Of a stretch of DNA of 58,527 nucleotides, positions 9,627-19,088 are shown piece after piece. Within the stretch, counting starts at the first letter, position 1; each line of letters starts with the position of its first letter. The notes beneath the pieces are model-generated. The model ran no database searches. It saw nothing but the letters and a program-made list of their open reading frames with translations, and was not told the DNA's origin. Made by a program: the position numbers and the translations under genes. Origin of the DNA: [Candidatus Thermochlorobacteriaceae] bacterium GBChlB (GTDB lineage Bacteria; Bacteroidota; Chlorobiia; Chlorobiales; Thermochlorobacteraceae). The stretch covers positions 1 through 58,527 of the forward strand of contig JPGV01000004.1 of the NCBI GenBank assembly GCA_000724175.1, given 5' to 3'.

Positions 9627-10646
9627 GTGAAAGACGCTCATCCGTCGGTCTGTATTCTTTTGCTCAATTGGAACGGCTGGCAAGATACAATTGAGTGCTT
9701 GGAAAGCGTGTTTCGCACGACGTATTCCAACTACTGTGTCGTCGTTTGCGACAATGGCTCAACCGATGACTCCATGCGCCGACTGAAACAGTGGGCGGAA
9801 GGCACGCTCTGCGCTTGGACGTCGCCCGCTCATCCTCTACGCTCGCACTCATTTCCGCCAATTGCAAAGCCACTCTCTTACCGCGAATACTCGCGCTCGG
9901 AAGCAGAATCGGGCGGTGCGCACAGCGATGCGGACGCACAGTTAGTGTTCATTCAAACCGGGGCGAACTTGGGATTTGCCGGAGGTAACAATGTCGGCTT
10001 GCGTTATGCGCTCACAAGAAACGAGATTGAGTATGTTTGGTTGCTGAACAACGACACCGTCGTTGCGCCAGACGCGCTCTCTCATCTTGTCGAAAAAGTA
10101 ACTGCCGATAGCACCATTGGAATGTGTGGCTCGACCCTGCTGTTTTATCATCGCCCTGATGTGGTTCAGGCATTGGGCGGCGCGACCTACAATCCATGGA
10201 TTGGCACAGCCAAACACATCGGCGAGCAAACGGTCTTTTCACCTCCCTGCGCGGCTGTGCCGCACCTCGATTATGTCGTTGGCGCGTCTATGCTTGTCTC
10301 TAAGCCGTTTTTGCGCCGCGTTGGGTTGATGAACGAAGCGTATTTTCTGTATTTTGAAGAAATTGATTGGGCAAGCCGCGCCAAAGGGATATTCAAGTTA
10401 GGATACGCGCCAGAAAGCGTTGTCTATCATAAGCAGGGCGCAACCACTGGCTCTCGATCGAGAACGCAAGTGAATTTGCAAAGTATGTATTATGACCTTC
10501 GCAGCCGGCTGCGATTTACGCGAACCTTTATGCCGCAGTATCTGGCAAGCGTGTATATCTGTATTGTCGGTTTTTGGTTGAAAAGCCTGCTGCGAGGCGA
10601 CGTTGAACGCGCCGAAATCATCTTCAAGATACTCAGAGGCAAATAA
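9627..10646 (+). CDS. Glycosyltransferase family 2 (rhamnosyl/galactosyl-transferase-like)
   Basis: The protein has 339 residues from GTG 9627, 13 bases after the GT9 stop. It starts CILLLNWNGWQDT with the nucleotide-sugar strand CDNGSTDDS. QTGANLGFAGGNNVGL and WLLNNDTVV (the DxD-type metal site as NND) follow, then the acceptor region FLYFEEIDWASRAK. Compared with the shortest family members there are about 45 extra residues between the first Asp strand and the ANLGFAGG motif (roughly residues 55-105); I recall similar insertions in some GT2 subfamilies. The last 40 residues form an amphipathic or membrane-associated helix. It completes the glycan cassette that starts with the flippase. Confidence 0.9.
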   Translation: MKDAHPSVCILLLNWNGWQDTIECLESVFRTTYSNYCVVVCDNGSTDDSMRRLKQWAEGTLCAWTSPAHPLRSHSFPPIAKPLSYREYSRSEAESGGAHSDADAQLVFIQTGANLGFAGGNNVGLRYALTRNEIEYVWLLNNDTVVAPDALSHLVEKVTADSTIGMCGSTLLFYHRPDVVQALGGATYNPWIGTAKHIGEQTVFSPPCAAVPHLDYVVGASMLVSKPFLRRVGLMNEAYFLYFEEIDWASRAKGIFKLGYAPESVVYHKQGATTGSRSRTQVNLQSMYYDLRSRLRFTRTFMPQYLASVYICIVGFWLKSLLRGDVERAEIIFKILRGK

Positions 10647-10718
10647 AATCGCTTGCTTATATGGGCTGGAAAAACCTTACATTTCATCTCTATCACTGTT
10701 AATCTGCTTAAACCATTC

Positions 10719-13307
10719 ATGAAACAGCGTCTTGTTCTCGCGTTTCTCCCGTTGTTTTGTTTTGCACACCTACTCCACGCCCAAGTCAAATTAGACTACT
10801 ATCTGCCGAAAGGCACGAGTTACAATTCGGCAGTGCCGACGCCCGAAGCGTTTTTTGGATTTCAAGTCGGCGAGTGGCATTTGCGTCCCGACCAAATCGA
10901 TGCGTATCTCTACGCGCTTGCTGGGGCGAGCAACCGACTTAAAATCGAGCGCATTGGAAAAACTTATGAAGAGCGCCCGCTCTTGCTGGTTACGATTTCC
11001 TCGCCCGACAATTTGAAAAACATCGAGAGCATCAAGGCGCAACATAAAGACCTCACGAACCCACAAAAGTCAAAGTCGCTGCCGATAGAATCTATGCCGA
11101 TTGTCGTATGGATGGGATACAGCGTTCACGGCGATGAGCCAAGCGGCGTAAATGCTGTGCCAATGGTCGCATATTATCTTGCTGCGGCGCAGGGCGAGGA
11201 AATTGACACATGGCTCAAAAACTCGGTCATCTTGCTCGACCCGCATATCAATCCCGATGGCATTGCGCGCTTTGCACACTGGGCGAACATTCACAAAGGC
11301 AAGCACATCGTCGCAGACCCGCAGAACCGCGAACACAACCAACCCTTTCCAGCCGGTCGATTCAACCACTATTGGTTCGATTTGAACCGCGATTGGCTGC
11401 CGCTTCAACACATCGAGAGCCAAGCGCGTTTGGCAAAATTTCACGAGTGGATGCCGAACATTCTCACCGACCACCATGAGCAAGGCACCAACGCGACGTT
11501 TTTCTTTCAGCCCGGCGTGCCGTCGCGCAACCACCCGCTCACGCCGAAACGCACCATCGAGCTGACCGAAGCCATCGGCAAGTTTCACGCGAAAGCGCTC
11601 GACGACATCGGCTCGCTCTACTTCACCAAAGAAAATTACGACGACTTTTATTTCGGCAAAGGCTCGACCTATCCCGATTTGCAAGGCTGTATCGGCATTT
11701 TGTTCGAGCAGGCAAGTTCTCGCGGACACGCGCAGGAAAGCGCCAACGGCGTTTTAACATTCCCCTTCACGATTCGCAACCAAGTCGCCACATCGTTCTC
11801 GACGCTTCGTGCCGCACAAGCCTTACGAAAGGATTTACTTGCGCATCAACGCGACTTCTTCACATCGGCACTCTCAGACGCCGAAAAGTCCAACGTGAAA
11901 ACCTACGTCTTTGGCTCCTCGACCGACGCCGCGAAAAACTTTCACTTTGTTGAACTGCTCCGTCGACACGAGATTGACGTCTATGAACTGACAAAAGACC
12001 TCAAAGCAGGCGGCGAGGAGTTCAAAGCGGGCAAAGCGTTTGCCGTGCCGACCAATCAGCCGCAGCAACGGCTCATCACCGCCATTTTCGAGAAGCGCAC
12101 GACATTTCAAGACAGTTTGTTTTACGACATTTCGGCATGGACAATGCCGCTTGCGTTTGGATTGCCTTACGCTGAGTTGACTGCAAAACTCGATGGCAAG
12201 CGCGTTGAGGCAGCGCAATTTCCAAAAGGCGAAGTCATCGGCGGCAAAGCCAGCTACGCTTACATTTTTGAATGGAATACCTATTACGCGCCGCGCGCCC
12301 TATCACGATTGCAAAAAGCGGGCGTCCGCGCCAAAGTTGCGTTACAGCCGTTTGAAATCACGACATCCGTCGGTCAAAAGAAGTTCGATTACGGCACGGT
12401 CATGGTTGCCGTTGGGCAGCAGCGCCTGTCGCCCGATTCGCTCTTGGCGCTGATGGAACGCACGGCTCGACAAGACGGGTTAGATATTTTCTCGGTGGCG
12501 ACGGGACTCTCGTCGTTTGGATTAGGCAGTTCGAACTTTGAAACCGTCGCCCAACCGCGCGTGGCAATGCTGGCCGGCGTCGGCGTCACACCCATGGACG
12601 CAGGCGAAATCTGGCACTTGCTCGACCAGCGCGTCGATATGGAACTGACCATTCTCGAACTCACACAACTTGGCAGAGCGAACTTATCAAGATACACAAC
12701 ACTCGTGATGCCGGGCGGCAATTACAATTCACTCGATTCCGCCAGCACTGCAAACCTTCGTCGATATGCTGAACAAGGCGGCACGATTGTGGCAATGACA
12801 GGTGCAGTCGAGTGGTTGATGAGCCGACGCATCGTCTCCGAAAAAATCAAGCGCCCGAAAGAAGATACATCGCGCACCCGAGCCGCCTTCGAGAATATTG
12901 AAGAAGACACGCGCGCGCAAAGCATCACCGGCGCAATTTTTGAGACGACCATCGACCGCTCTCACCCGCTTTGCTTCGGATATGACGACAATAAGCTCGC
13001 CATTTTTCGGAGCAGTACGACTTTCTTAGAGCCGTCGAGAAACGCCTATTCAACGCCGGTACAATACACCCAGAAGCCGCTTCTGTCCGGCTTTATCACA
13101 AAGAAAAATGAAGACCAATTAAAAAACACGGCGGCGGCGGTTGTCAGCCGCGTCGGGTCGGGTCGCGCGATTTTAATGACCGACAATCCGAACTTCCGCG
13201 CGTTTTGGTATGGCACGAACAAACTGTTTCTCAACAGCATTTTCTTCGGCGCGCTGACCACACGCGGCAGCACAGCGCAACTGCCCAGCAATGACGACGC
13301 GCATTAA
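10719..13307 (+). CDS. Secreted M14 family zinc carboxypeptidase
   Basis: The true start is taken as ATG 10719, which opens a clean signal peptide (MKQRLVLAFLPLFCFAHLLHAQ) and gives 862 residues; an in-frame ATG 22 codons earlier would bury it. The zinc site is HGDE at 137-140 plus a His at 252/253 in TDHHEQG. FDLNRDW supplies the substrate Asn/Arg region, and E330 in LFEQASSRG is the likely catalytic glutamate. From about residue 600 there is a class I glutamine-amidotransferase-like domain (LVMPGGNYNSL, GGTIVAMTGA), as in the long M14 peptidases of Bacteroidota. It probably digests peptides in the periplasm or outside the cell, together with the M28 peptidase that follows 79 bases later. 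Confidence 0.92.
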   Translation: MKQRLVLAFLPLFCFAHLLHAQVKLDYYLPKGTSYNSAVPTPEAFFGFQVGEWHLRPDQIDAYLYALAGASNRLKIERIGKTYEERPLLLVTISSPDNLKNIESIKAQHKDLTNPQKSKSLPIESMPIVVWMGYSVHGDEPSGVNAVPMVAYYLAAAQGEEIDTWLKNSVILLDPHINPDGIARFAHWANIHKGKHIVADPQNREHNQPFPAGRFNHYWFDLNRDWLPLQHIESQARLAKFHEWMPNILTDHHEQGTNATFFFQPGVPSRNHPLTPKRTIELTEAIGKFHAKALDDIGSLYFTKENYDDFYFGKGSTYPDLQGCIGILFEQASSRGHAQESANGVLTFPFTIRNQVATSFSTLRAAQALRKDLLAHQRDFFTSALSDAEKSNVKTYVFGSSTDAAKNFHFVELLRRHEIDVYELTKDLKAGGEEFKAGKAFAVPTNQPQQRLITAIFEKRTTFQDSLFYDISAWTMPLAFGLPYAELTAKLDGKRVEAAQFPKGEVIGGKASYAYIFEWNTYYAPRALSRLQKAGVRAKVALQPFEITTSVGQKKFDYGTVMVAVGQQRLSPDSLLALMERTARQDGLDIFSVATGLSSFGLGSSNFETVAQPRVAMLAGVGVTPMDAGEIWHLLDQRVDMELTILELTQLGRANLSRYTTLVMPGGNYNSLDSASTANLRRYAEQGGTIVAMTGAVEWLMSRRIVSEKIKRPKEDTSRTRAAFENIEEDTRAQSITGAIFETTIDRSHPLCFGYDDNKLAIFRSSTTFLEPSRNAYSTPVQYTQKPLLSGFITKKNEDQLKNTAAAVVSRVGSGRAILMTDNPNFRAFWYGTNKLFLNSIFFGALTTRGSTAQLPSNDDAH

Positions 13308-13386
13308 AACAGCCGCGCATTTGCTTGGCTCGAATCAATCTTGTTCAACGCATCTGAATTTTATCTGACGAAACTTTTTTCTTCTA

Positions 13387-14919
13387 ATGAAAACCATTCT
13401 ATCGACGCTCTCTTTGCTTCTCACACTCTCTCTTGCAACGGCGCAAGTGAAACCGACAGACACATCGACGCGCGGTAAAACTCCCGCGTTGCCTGAATTT
13501 TCGCTCTCGCAAGCGGAGGTAACCGCACACTTGAAGTTCCTTGCTGCCGATGAACTTCTGGGCAGAATGACGGGCGAACAAGGCAACAACATCGCCGCAC
13601 GCTATATCGCCGAGCAGTTTCGTCAATACGGCTTGAAAGAAGTTCGAGGTGCGGCAGGATATTTTCAAAAAGTCCCGCTCGTGAAAATCAATCCGCCGAA
13701 AGAAGCGATCATCGTTTGGGACGGCGATACGCTGCGTCAGGGCAAAGACATACTTCTGCTCGGCGGCGACGCACTGACAGTAACAGCAAGCGTGGTCTTT
13801 GCCAAGAACGGCATCGTCGATGAAAAAACGGGACGCGACGATTACGCAGGCTTGGACGTGAGAGGAAAAATCGTCGTCGTGAATTTAGGCTCGGCGGAGG
13901 GCGCAGACGTGCGCGAGGCGTTCCGCTTACGCGACTCAAAACAAAAGGCAGCCGCAGAACGCGGCGCGGTTGCCCTGATTGAACTCTACAACGCGTCGGT
14001 CGCTTGGAACTTCATCGCACAATTCGCCAACCGACAAACAATGCAGCTTGCAACAGACGAGCCTAAAATGAACTACATCTGGCTCAACGACGGGTCAAAA
14101 AAATACGCTGAACTTGTTGCTAAATCTGCGCCAACACAGATTTCAATTTCAACAAGCGGACTCCTGCGCCAATCGGTACTGTCGCAGAATGTCATTGGCA
14201 TCATCGAAGGCAGCGACGCAAGATTGAAAGACGAGTATATTCTCTTGACCGCTCACTACGACCACATCGGCACGGGGATACGCCCGAATGCAACCGACAC
14301 GATTTTCAACGGCGCGCGCGACAACGGCATGGGAACAACGGCGGTGCTTGCGGCTGCAAAAGCGCTTGCGCAAAAGCCGCCGAAGCGTTCCGTGTTGTTC
14401 ATCGCGCTTACGGGCGAAGAAGTTGGTTTGCTCGGCAGTCAATACTACGCTGAACACCCGCTTGTGCCGCTCGATAAAACCATTTTCAATTTGAACATCG
14501 ATGGCGCAGGCTACAACGACACGACCATCGTAACCGTCATCGGCTGGGAACGCACCACCGCTATGCAAGACATTGAGGCAGGCGCAAAAGCCTTTGGGCT
14601 GGGCATCATCAAAGACCCTGTTCCCGAACAAAATCTTTTCGACCGTTCCGACAACGTCAGTTTCGCCGCCAAAGGCATTCCCGCGCCGACATTCAGCGAA
14701 GGCTTGCGCAGCTTCGACGCCGAGATTAGCAAATACTATCATCAAGCGGCCGACCAAGCGGACGAGAACTTTAACTTTTCGTATCTGCGCAAATTTTGTG
14801 GCGCCTACATTCATGCCGCCCGACGCATCGCCGACCGACCTGAAAAACCGCGTTGGGTATCGGGCGATAAGTATGAATCAGCCTTCAAAAAACTGTATGG
14901 AGAGAAGGAGACCAAGTAA
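13387..14919 (+). CDS. Secreted M28 family metallopeptidase (aminopeptidase)
   Basis: The protein has 510 residues with the signal peptide MKTILSTLSLLLTLSLATAQ. An inserted protease-associated (PA) domain spans roughly residues 130-250. The two-zinc catalytic core is complete: H290 in AHYDH, D312 in GARDNG, E344/E345 in LTGEEVG, D372 in LNIDGAG and H452 in YYHQAAD. Such enzymes release N-terminal residues from peptides outside the cytoplasm. It pairs with the M14 carboxypeptidase upstream as a secreted peptide-scavenging set. The next gene is convergent, 31 bases away, without a clear terminator. Confidence 0.93.
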   Translation: MKTILSTLSLLLTLSLATAQVKPTDTSTRGKTPALPEFSLSQAEVTAHLKFLAADELLGRMTGEQGNNIAARYIAEQFRQYGLKEVRGAAGYFQKVPLVKINPPKEAIIVWDGDTLRQGKDILLLGGDALTVTASVVFAKNGIVDEKTGRDDYAGLDVRGKIVVVNLGSAEGADVREAFRLRDSKQKAAAERGAVALIELYNASVAWNFIAQFANRQTMQLATDEPKMNYIWLNDGSKKYAELVAKSAPTQISISTSGLLRQSVLSQNVIGIIEGSDARLKDEYILLTAHYDHIGTGIRPNATDTIFNGARDNGMGTTAVLAAAKALAQKPPKRSVLFIALTGEEVGLLGSQYYAEHPLVPLDKTIFNLNIDGAGYNDTTIVTVIGWERTTAMQDIEAGAKAFGLGIIKDPVPEQNLFDRSDNVSFAAKGIPAPTFSEGLRSFDAEISKYYHQAADQADENFNFSYLRKFCGAYIHAARRIADRPEKPRWVSGDKYESAFKKLYGEKETK

Positions 14920-14950
14920 AGACGCGCTGCCCGACATGGAACATTGGTGC

Positions 14951-15931
14951 TTAGGATAAGGGTGCGTCGGTACGGTTCTGTTTTGCGAATTCGATAATTT
15001 TTTCGGCGATGCGCAAGGCAAGCGCGTCGGGCAACCCGTCGAAGTGCGTCGACTTCAGGCGCAGGTCAATCGGGTCGTTGACATAATCCACAGCGACAAG
15101 CCGCCCGTCCGTCGTCAGCACGAGTTCCGACGAGAAGAAATCCATTTGCGACACGCGCGCAATCGTGGTCATCACGGCGACGAAGTTCTCAACGCCGATA
15201 AGCGTTTTATCGCGCTCCGAAACGGGCTGATAGATATGCCGCTCGTCGTCCCACCACGCCAGTTCAACGCCGCCGAAAAGGTAGTAGGCGCGAAACCAAC
15301 ATCGCCAGCCGTAGAGATACTTCGGGCGGATTTTTTCTTGTGCCAGATAATTGTCCCAAGGGATTTCCTCCCGCCGCGCTGCTGCCTCATACGGCGAAAA
15401 GACGGACTTAACGACGCCTTCGCCGCCGCCGCCATTCGCGGGCTTTAAAACAAACGGAACTTTTAAGCGTGAAAGGTCGGCAATGAGCGCGCCGTCGAGC
15501 CGTTCTGCTTGTTGATACGATGGCAGCACCACAGTATGCGGCACGCTCACGCCCGCTTTGATGAGTTCATAGTGCATAACGGCTTTATCCATCGTGCGCT
15601 CTGATGCTGCATAAGGATTGATGAGACGGATGTTTTTTGTGTCGCCATGTTCAGTGATAAAGCGTCGAAGCGGCAGGAATGTCTCGCCTGCATCGCTGGC
15701 GCGGTCGAGCAACGACGCCACACTCATCATATCGGAGCGCAGGGCATCAAGCACGGCGTCCAGATTATACGCGGTGATTTCAATCAAAGAGACGTGATGT
15801 TCCTGTGCAACGCGGCGCAACAGCCGCATAAAATCAACGTCGTATTCCCAATCCCATGCGACGGCAAGGTCGTAACGGCGGTTGAGCAGTGCGGTGGTCT
15901 GCATTACGCGGACAGACAGTTGAACACTCAT
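14951..15931 (-). CDS. ATP-grasp domain protein of unknown substrate
   Basis: The start is taken at ATG 15931 (MSVQLSVRVMQ), giving 326 residues. A further in-frame ATG at 15967 would add a hydrophobic stretch unlike the family. The central part has the ATP-grasp pattern: PFVLKPANGGGGEGVVKSV supplies the phosphate loop and nucleotide Lys, YLAQEKIRPKYL the second strand, and LVAVDYVNDPIDLR the metal-binding Asp/Asn end. The fold is close to RimK/glutathione-synthetase-type ligases that join a carboxylate to an amine. The N-terminal 90 residues resemble a pre-ATP-grasp domain. It has no operon partner here: M28 is convergent and the TPR gene divergent. The substrate and pathway are unknown. Confidence 0.75.
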   Translation of the reverse strand: MSVQLSVRVMQTTALLNRRYDLAVAWDWEYDVDFMRLLRRVAQEHHVSLIEITAYNLDAVLDALRSDMMSVASLLDRASDAGETFLPLRRFITEHGDTKNIRLINPYAASERTMDKAVMHYELIKAGVSVPHTVVLPSYQQAERLDGALIADLSRLKVPFVLKPANGGGGEGVVKSVFSPYEAAARREEIPWDNYLAQEKIRPKYLYGWRCWFRAYYLFGGVELAWWDDERHIYQPVSERDKTLIGVENFVAVMTTIARVSQMDFFSSELVLTTDGRLVAVDYVNDPIDLRLKSTHFDGLPDALALRIAEKIIEFAKQNRTDAPLS

Positions 15932-16099
15932 AAAAAGAGAAATGTAAAAATAGAACGACGGCGTCAAACTTCGTTATCGAGCCAAAAGAACGTCGGGCGA
16001 TGGAAACAGAGAAGCCAACATAAGTGGTTATTGTTTTGGGTTGCGCAGCGTTGTATTTTCCCCCGCAATGTCAATTAACACAAGGTATTCGACGAACAA

Positions 16100-17395
16100 A
16101 TGAAATCGACGCCCAATGCCGCAGAACGGCTTTCGCTTCTTTCAACAAAACTCTCCGTGCAACCGCACTCTTCTGCCCTGTTAGAATGGGCGGAGTTGAT
16201 GCTCGAGCAGGGGAAGGCGAAAGATGCGGCGCAAAAACTCGCGTCGGCGCAGGCAAAGTATGCGTCGTCGTATCGATTCCATGTCATTTTAGCGCGGGCG
16301 CATCGCGCATTAGGAAATACGGCGAAAGCCAAAGAGGCTTACGAGAAAGCCTGCGCGCTTGCGCCGCAAAATGAAGTCGCATTGCGCGAACTCATCACGC
16401 TTGAATTGCCCATCAAATCCGTTGCTAAATCGACCCCAGCGCCCGCGTCGCGCCCTATCGAGCAGCCCATCGCAGAAAAACCCGCGACGCCGCAACAGGC
16501 AGTCATTGAAGGCGCTGTTGCAAAAAGTCTTGATGCGCTCAAATTCAAGAAGCCTGAACCGCCACCGCTTCCGATACAATTCCCTGTTGAGCCCATCAGC
16601 GCAGAGGAGTTGCTCAAAGAAATGAACACTGACATTATTGATGACCTCAACGATCTTGTTCCGAAAGTTGTCTCAACGGTTGATAAGTCTGCCACGCAGG
16701 CGGCGCCGCACAATGACACTATCGCGCCAAGCCTTGATGCGATGCAACGCAATATGCCAGCGCTGAACGACACAAAAGACCCACAATTGCTCGACCTGCC
16801 GAAAGAGATTACATCGCCGCTACCTTATCCCGTCATTGAAGAACAAGTCACTGCAATTCGCAGCGATGAGCCTGACGCCATTGAAGCGATAGAGATGGCA
16901 ATGCAGAATGCGCAACTGCCGTTAACCAAGCGAGATGAGGTGCCGGTGTTCGAGGAAGTCAAGGTACTTCAGCCAGAAGGCACGGTGCAACTCGATAAAG
17001 AGAAACTCGCAAAGGTTTTATCGAAGCTCTCTATTTCGCCGCCCAGCGCAGAGCCAAAGCCCAACCCCGCGCGGGCCTTTACCGACGAGTTGCCGAAAGA
17101 CTCGTCGACTGGGTTTGCCGACGCGCAAATCGAAGAGCTGGCCGCCGCACTCTCGAACGTCAAGATGTCGCCCGTTGAAGAAATGAGCGACCCGACGCCG
17201 ATTCAAGAGCAGCGACAGCCGGTCTCGGACGAGGAGGACATTAAATTCCCGACGCGCAACTTGGCGGAAATCTTCGTCGCCCAAGGCGCCTTCGCAAAGG
17301 CGATTAAAGTCTATGAAAAACTTGCGGAGAAAGAGCCTCAAAACGCCGTGCTGTTCGGCATTATTATCAACGGGCTACGCGCGCAGCTCAAGTAA
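16100..17395 (+). CDS. Tetratricopeptide-repeat protein with long disordered middle
   Basis: The protein has 431 residues and no signal peptide, so it is probably cytoplasmic. Residues about 20-105 hold two TPR units (ALLEWAELMLEQGKAKDAAQ, LARAHRALGNTAKAKEAYE). Residues about 110-370 are rich in Pro, Glu, Ala and Lys and look unstructured. The C-terminal 50 residues add one more TPR (LAEIFVAQGAFAKAIKVYEK). Small proteins of this design act as assembly scaffolds; the partner is not evident. It stands alone, followed by a 260-base AT-rich spacer before the export operon. Confidence 0.75.
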   Translation: MKSTPNAAERLSLLSTKLSVQPHSSALLEWAELMLEQGKAKDAAQKLASAQAKYASSYRFHVILARAHRALGNTAKAKEAYEKACALAPQNEVALRELITLELPIKSVAKSTPAPASRPIEQPIAEKPATPQQAVIEGAVAKSLDALKFKKPEPPPLPIQFPVEPISAEELLKEMNTDIIDDLNDLVPKVVSTVDKSATQAAPHNDTIAPSLDAMQRNMPALNDTKDPQLLDLPKEITSPLPYPVIEEQVTAIRSDEPDAIEAIEMAMQNAQLPLTKRDEVPVFEEVKVLQPEGTVQLDKEKLAKVLSKLSISPPSAEPKPNPARAFTDELPKDSSTGFADAQIEELAAALSNVKMSPVEEMSDPTPIQEQRQPVSDEEDIKFPTRNLAEIFVAQGAFAKAIKVYEKLAEKEPQNAVLFGIIINGLRAQLK

Positions 17396-17483
17396 TTTCG
17401 GCCGGCTGACAGTCTCCCAAAAAGTTCCAAAAAAATAATTTGGATTTTAAAAAAGTTGAAACAAGGTAGGTTAAACTATCGTT

Positions 17484-17513
17484 AATCACACTCGTTGCGG
17501 TCAATCACACTCG
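17484..17513. repeat. Pair of 11-bp direct repeats upstream of the export operon
   Basis: AATCACACTCG occurs at 17484-17494 and again at 17503-17513, 19 bases start to start, or nearly two helical turns. It lies about 145-170 bases before the TolC-like start codon in an AT-rich spacer. It could be an operator for a dimeric regulator, but this is speculative. Confidence 0.3.
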
Positions 17514-17655
17514 CGGCAAACAGCAAAGCACATTCCAACCTCCGAAAATTTTTGAAGTCTTTGAAAGTTACGTTGACTTTTCTAAGCCAATTGCTTAGTC
17601 GTTCCTTATCTGTTTTTTTTTTGATAATCATAGAATACTGTTCATCACATCGTCT

Positions 17656-19053
17656 ATGAAAAAGTTGATACTCTGCCTTAGTCTCTCTTTTTTCAGTCTC
17701 TCCATCGCTGCGCAATCTTCTCAGTCTGTCGAGACGCTCACGCTTGAAAAAAGCGTTAGGATTGCGATTACGAATTCCGTTGCGGTCTTACAAGCCAAAG
17801 GCAATTATGAGCTAACGGGTGTGCAAGTGTTGCAAGCCTACGGACAGTTTTTGCCGAGCCTGAGCGCATCTGTGGGCTATACGCCGATTGCGCTCAACCA
17901 GAGAATTAACCCGACAACGCTGCCGGGCGGCGTGGTGATTTTCCCGCTTTTTGCGCAACAAACGACTGGGCTGAACTTCAACATTGTCTCTTCGCTCAAT
18001 TTGTTCAACGGGCTGGCGGACCAAGCTGGATTACAACAAGCCCTCAGCAACAACAGAGGCTCGGAATACACGCTCACACGCGCCAAGCAGGACATCGCCT
18101 TCAATGTAGCTCAAGGGTATTTGCAAATTTTGCTCAACCAAGAGCTCTTGCGCATTTCGCAAGAAAACTTGAAAGCCTCGCAAGAGCGTCTGCGTCAGTT
18201 GCAAGAGCAAACGCGGCTCGGCTCACGCGCTATCGCCGACCTGTATCAACAAGAGGCGCAAAAAGCGGCGGACGAACTTGCAATGATTCGGGCTGATAAT
18301 ACGCTGCGCAACAGCAAACTTGCCCTGCTCAGACAACTCAGGCTCGAGCCAACGAAAGAGTATGAGTTTGTTCAACCCGCTACCGACACCACAATGCTCG
18401 ACGAGCAATACAAAGATGAACAAGCGCTCATCGCCGCCGCCCTTGAAAGTCGAGCCGACATAAAAAGCTCTCAGGAATCGGTCAACGCCAATAGCTGGGC
18501 GATCTCGCAAGCCAGAAGCACCTATCTGCCGCAGTTAAACTTAAACTTTTCGTTTGGGTCGAATGGATTCAACGTCCTCAGCCAGAGCATTGATGGCGCA
18601 AGCGTAAATCCGCCAGCGCTGCCGTCTCTGCTAAGTCAGGTAGGCAATCAATTAGGATACTCGCTCGGCTTGCAACTAAGTTGGACATTGTTCGACCGTT
18701 TCTCGACTAACTTGCGCCAGCAACAAGCTGAAATCACGTTTCAAAATAGCCAACTGGCTTATGAAGATTTAAAGATTCGCGTTGCCGTAGAGGTCAAGCA
18801 AGCGTTGGGCGACTACAACGCGGCCATTTCGCAATTGGAAAGCACGCGGCGCGGACTCGTCTCCGCCGAAAAAGCCTTCGAGACGGTGCAGAAACGCTAT
18901 GAAGTTGGCTCGGCGACATTCGTCGAAGTAACCACCGCGCAAGCCGCGTTGGTGCAGGCGCAATCGAACCGGGCGCAAGCCGTGTTCAATTTTACCTTCC
19001 AAAAGAAAATTTTGGAATACTTCTTGGGGAAAACAGATGTGAATTCACTTTAA
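17656..19053 (+). CDS. TolC family outer-membrane efflux protein
   Basis: The protein has 465 residues with the signal peptide MKKLILCLSLSFFSLSIAAQ. Two repeated halves of long alpha-helical coiled coil alternate with short beta segments: about 30-230, with LTLEKSVRIAITNS and DIAFNVAQGYLQIL, and 260-460, with SWTLFDRFSTNLRQQQAEI and RYEVGSATFVEVTTAQAAL. This is the TolC/OEP layout of a trimeric outer-membrane exit duct. It opens an operon with a periplasmic adaptor, an ABC ATPase and two MacB-type permeases, so it is the outer-membrane part of a tripartite exporter. Confidence 0.92.
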   Translation: MKKLILCLSLSFFSLSIAAQSSQSVETLTLEKSVRIAITNSVAVLQAKGNYELTGVQVLQAYGQFLPSLSASVGYTPIALNQRINPTTLPGGVVIFPLFAQQTTGLNFNIVSSLNLFNGLADQAGLQQALSNNRGSEYTLTRAKQDIAFNVAQGYLQILLNQELLRISQENLKASQERLRQLQEQTRLGSRAIADLYQQEAQKAADELAMIRADNTLRNSKLALLRQLRLEPTKEYEFVQPATDTTMLDEQYKDEQALIAAALESRADIKSSQESVNANSWAISQARSTYLPQLNLNFSFGSNGFNVLSQSIDGASVNPPALPSLLSQVGNQLGYSLGLQLSWTLFDRFSTNLRQQQAEITFQNSQLAYEDLKIRVAVEVKQALGDYNAAISQLESTRRGLVSAEKAFETVQKRYEVGSATFVEVTTAQAALVQAQSNRAQAVFNFTFQKKILEYFLGKTDVNSL

Positions 19054-19088
19054 TTTTTGTCTAACGACAACTTTAACTTGCTCGTATT

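Noticed and set aside
11070-11729. Minus-strand frame of 219 codons inside the M14 peptidase gene
   Set aside because: Antisense to the zinc-site region of a conserved enzyme; no ribosome site or motif.
14149-14814. Minus-strand frame of 221 codons inside the M28 peptidase gene
   Set aside because: Antisense shadow of the catalytic domain; no independent support.
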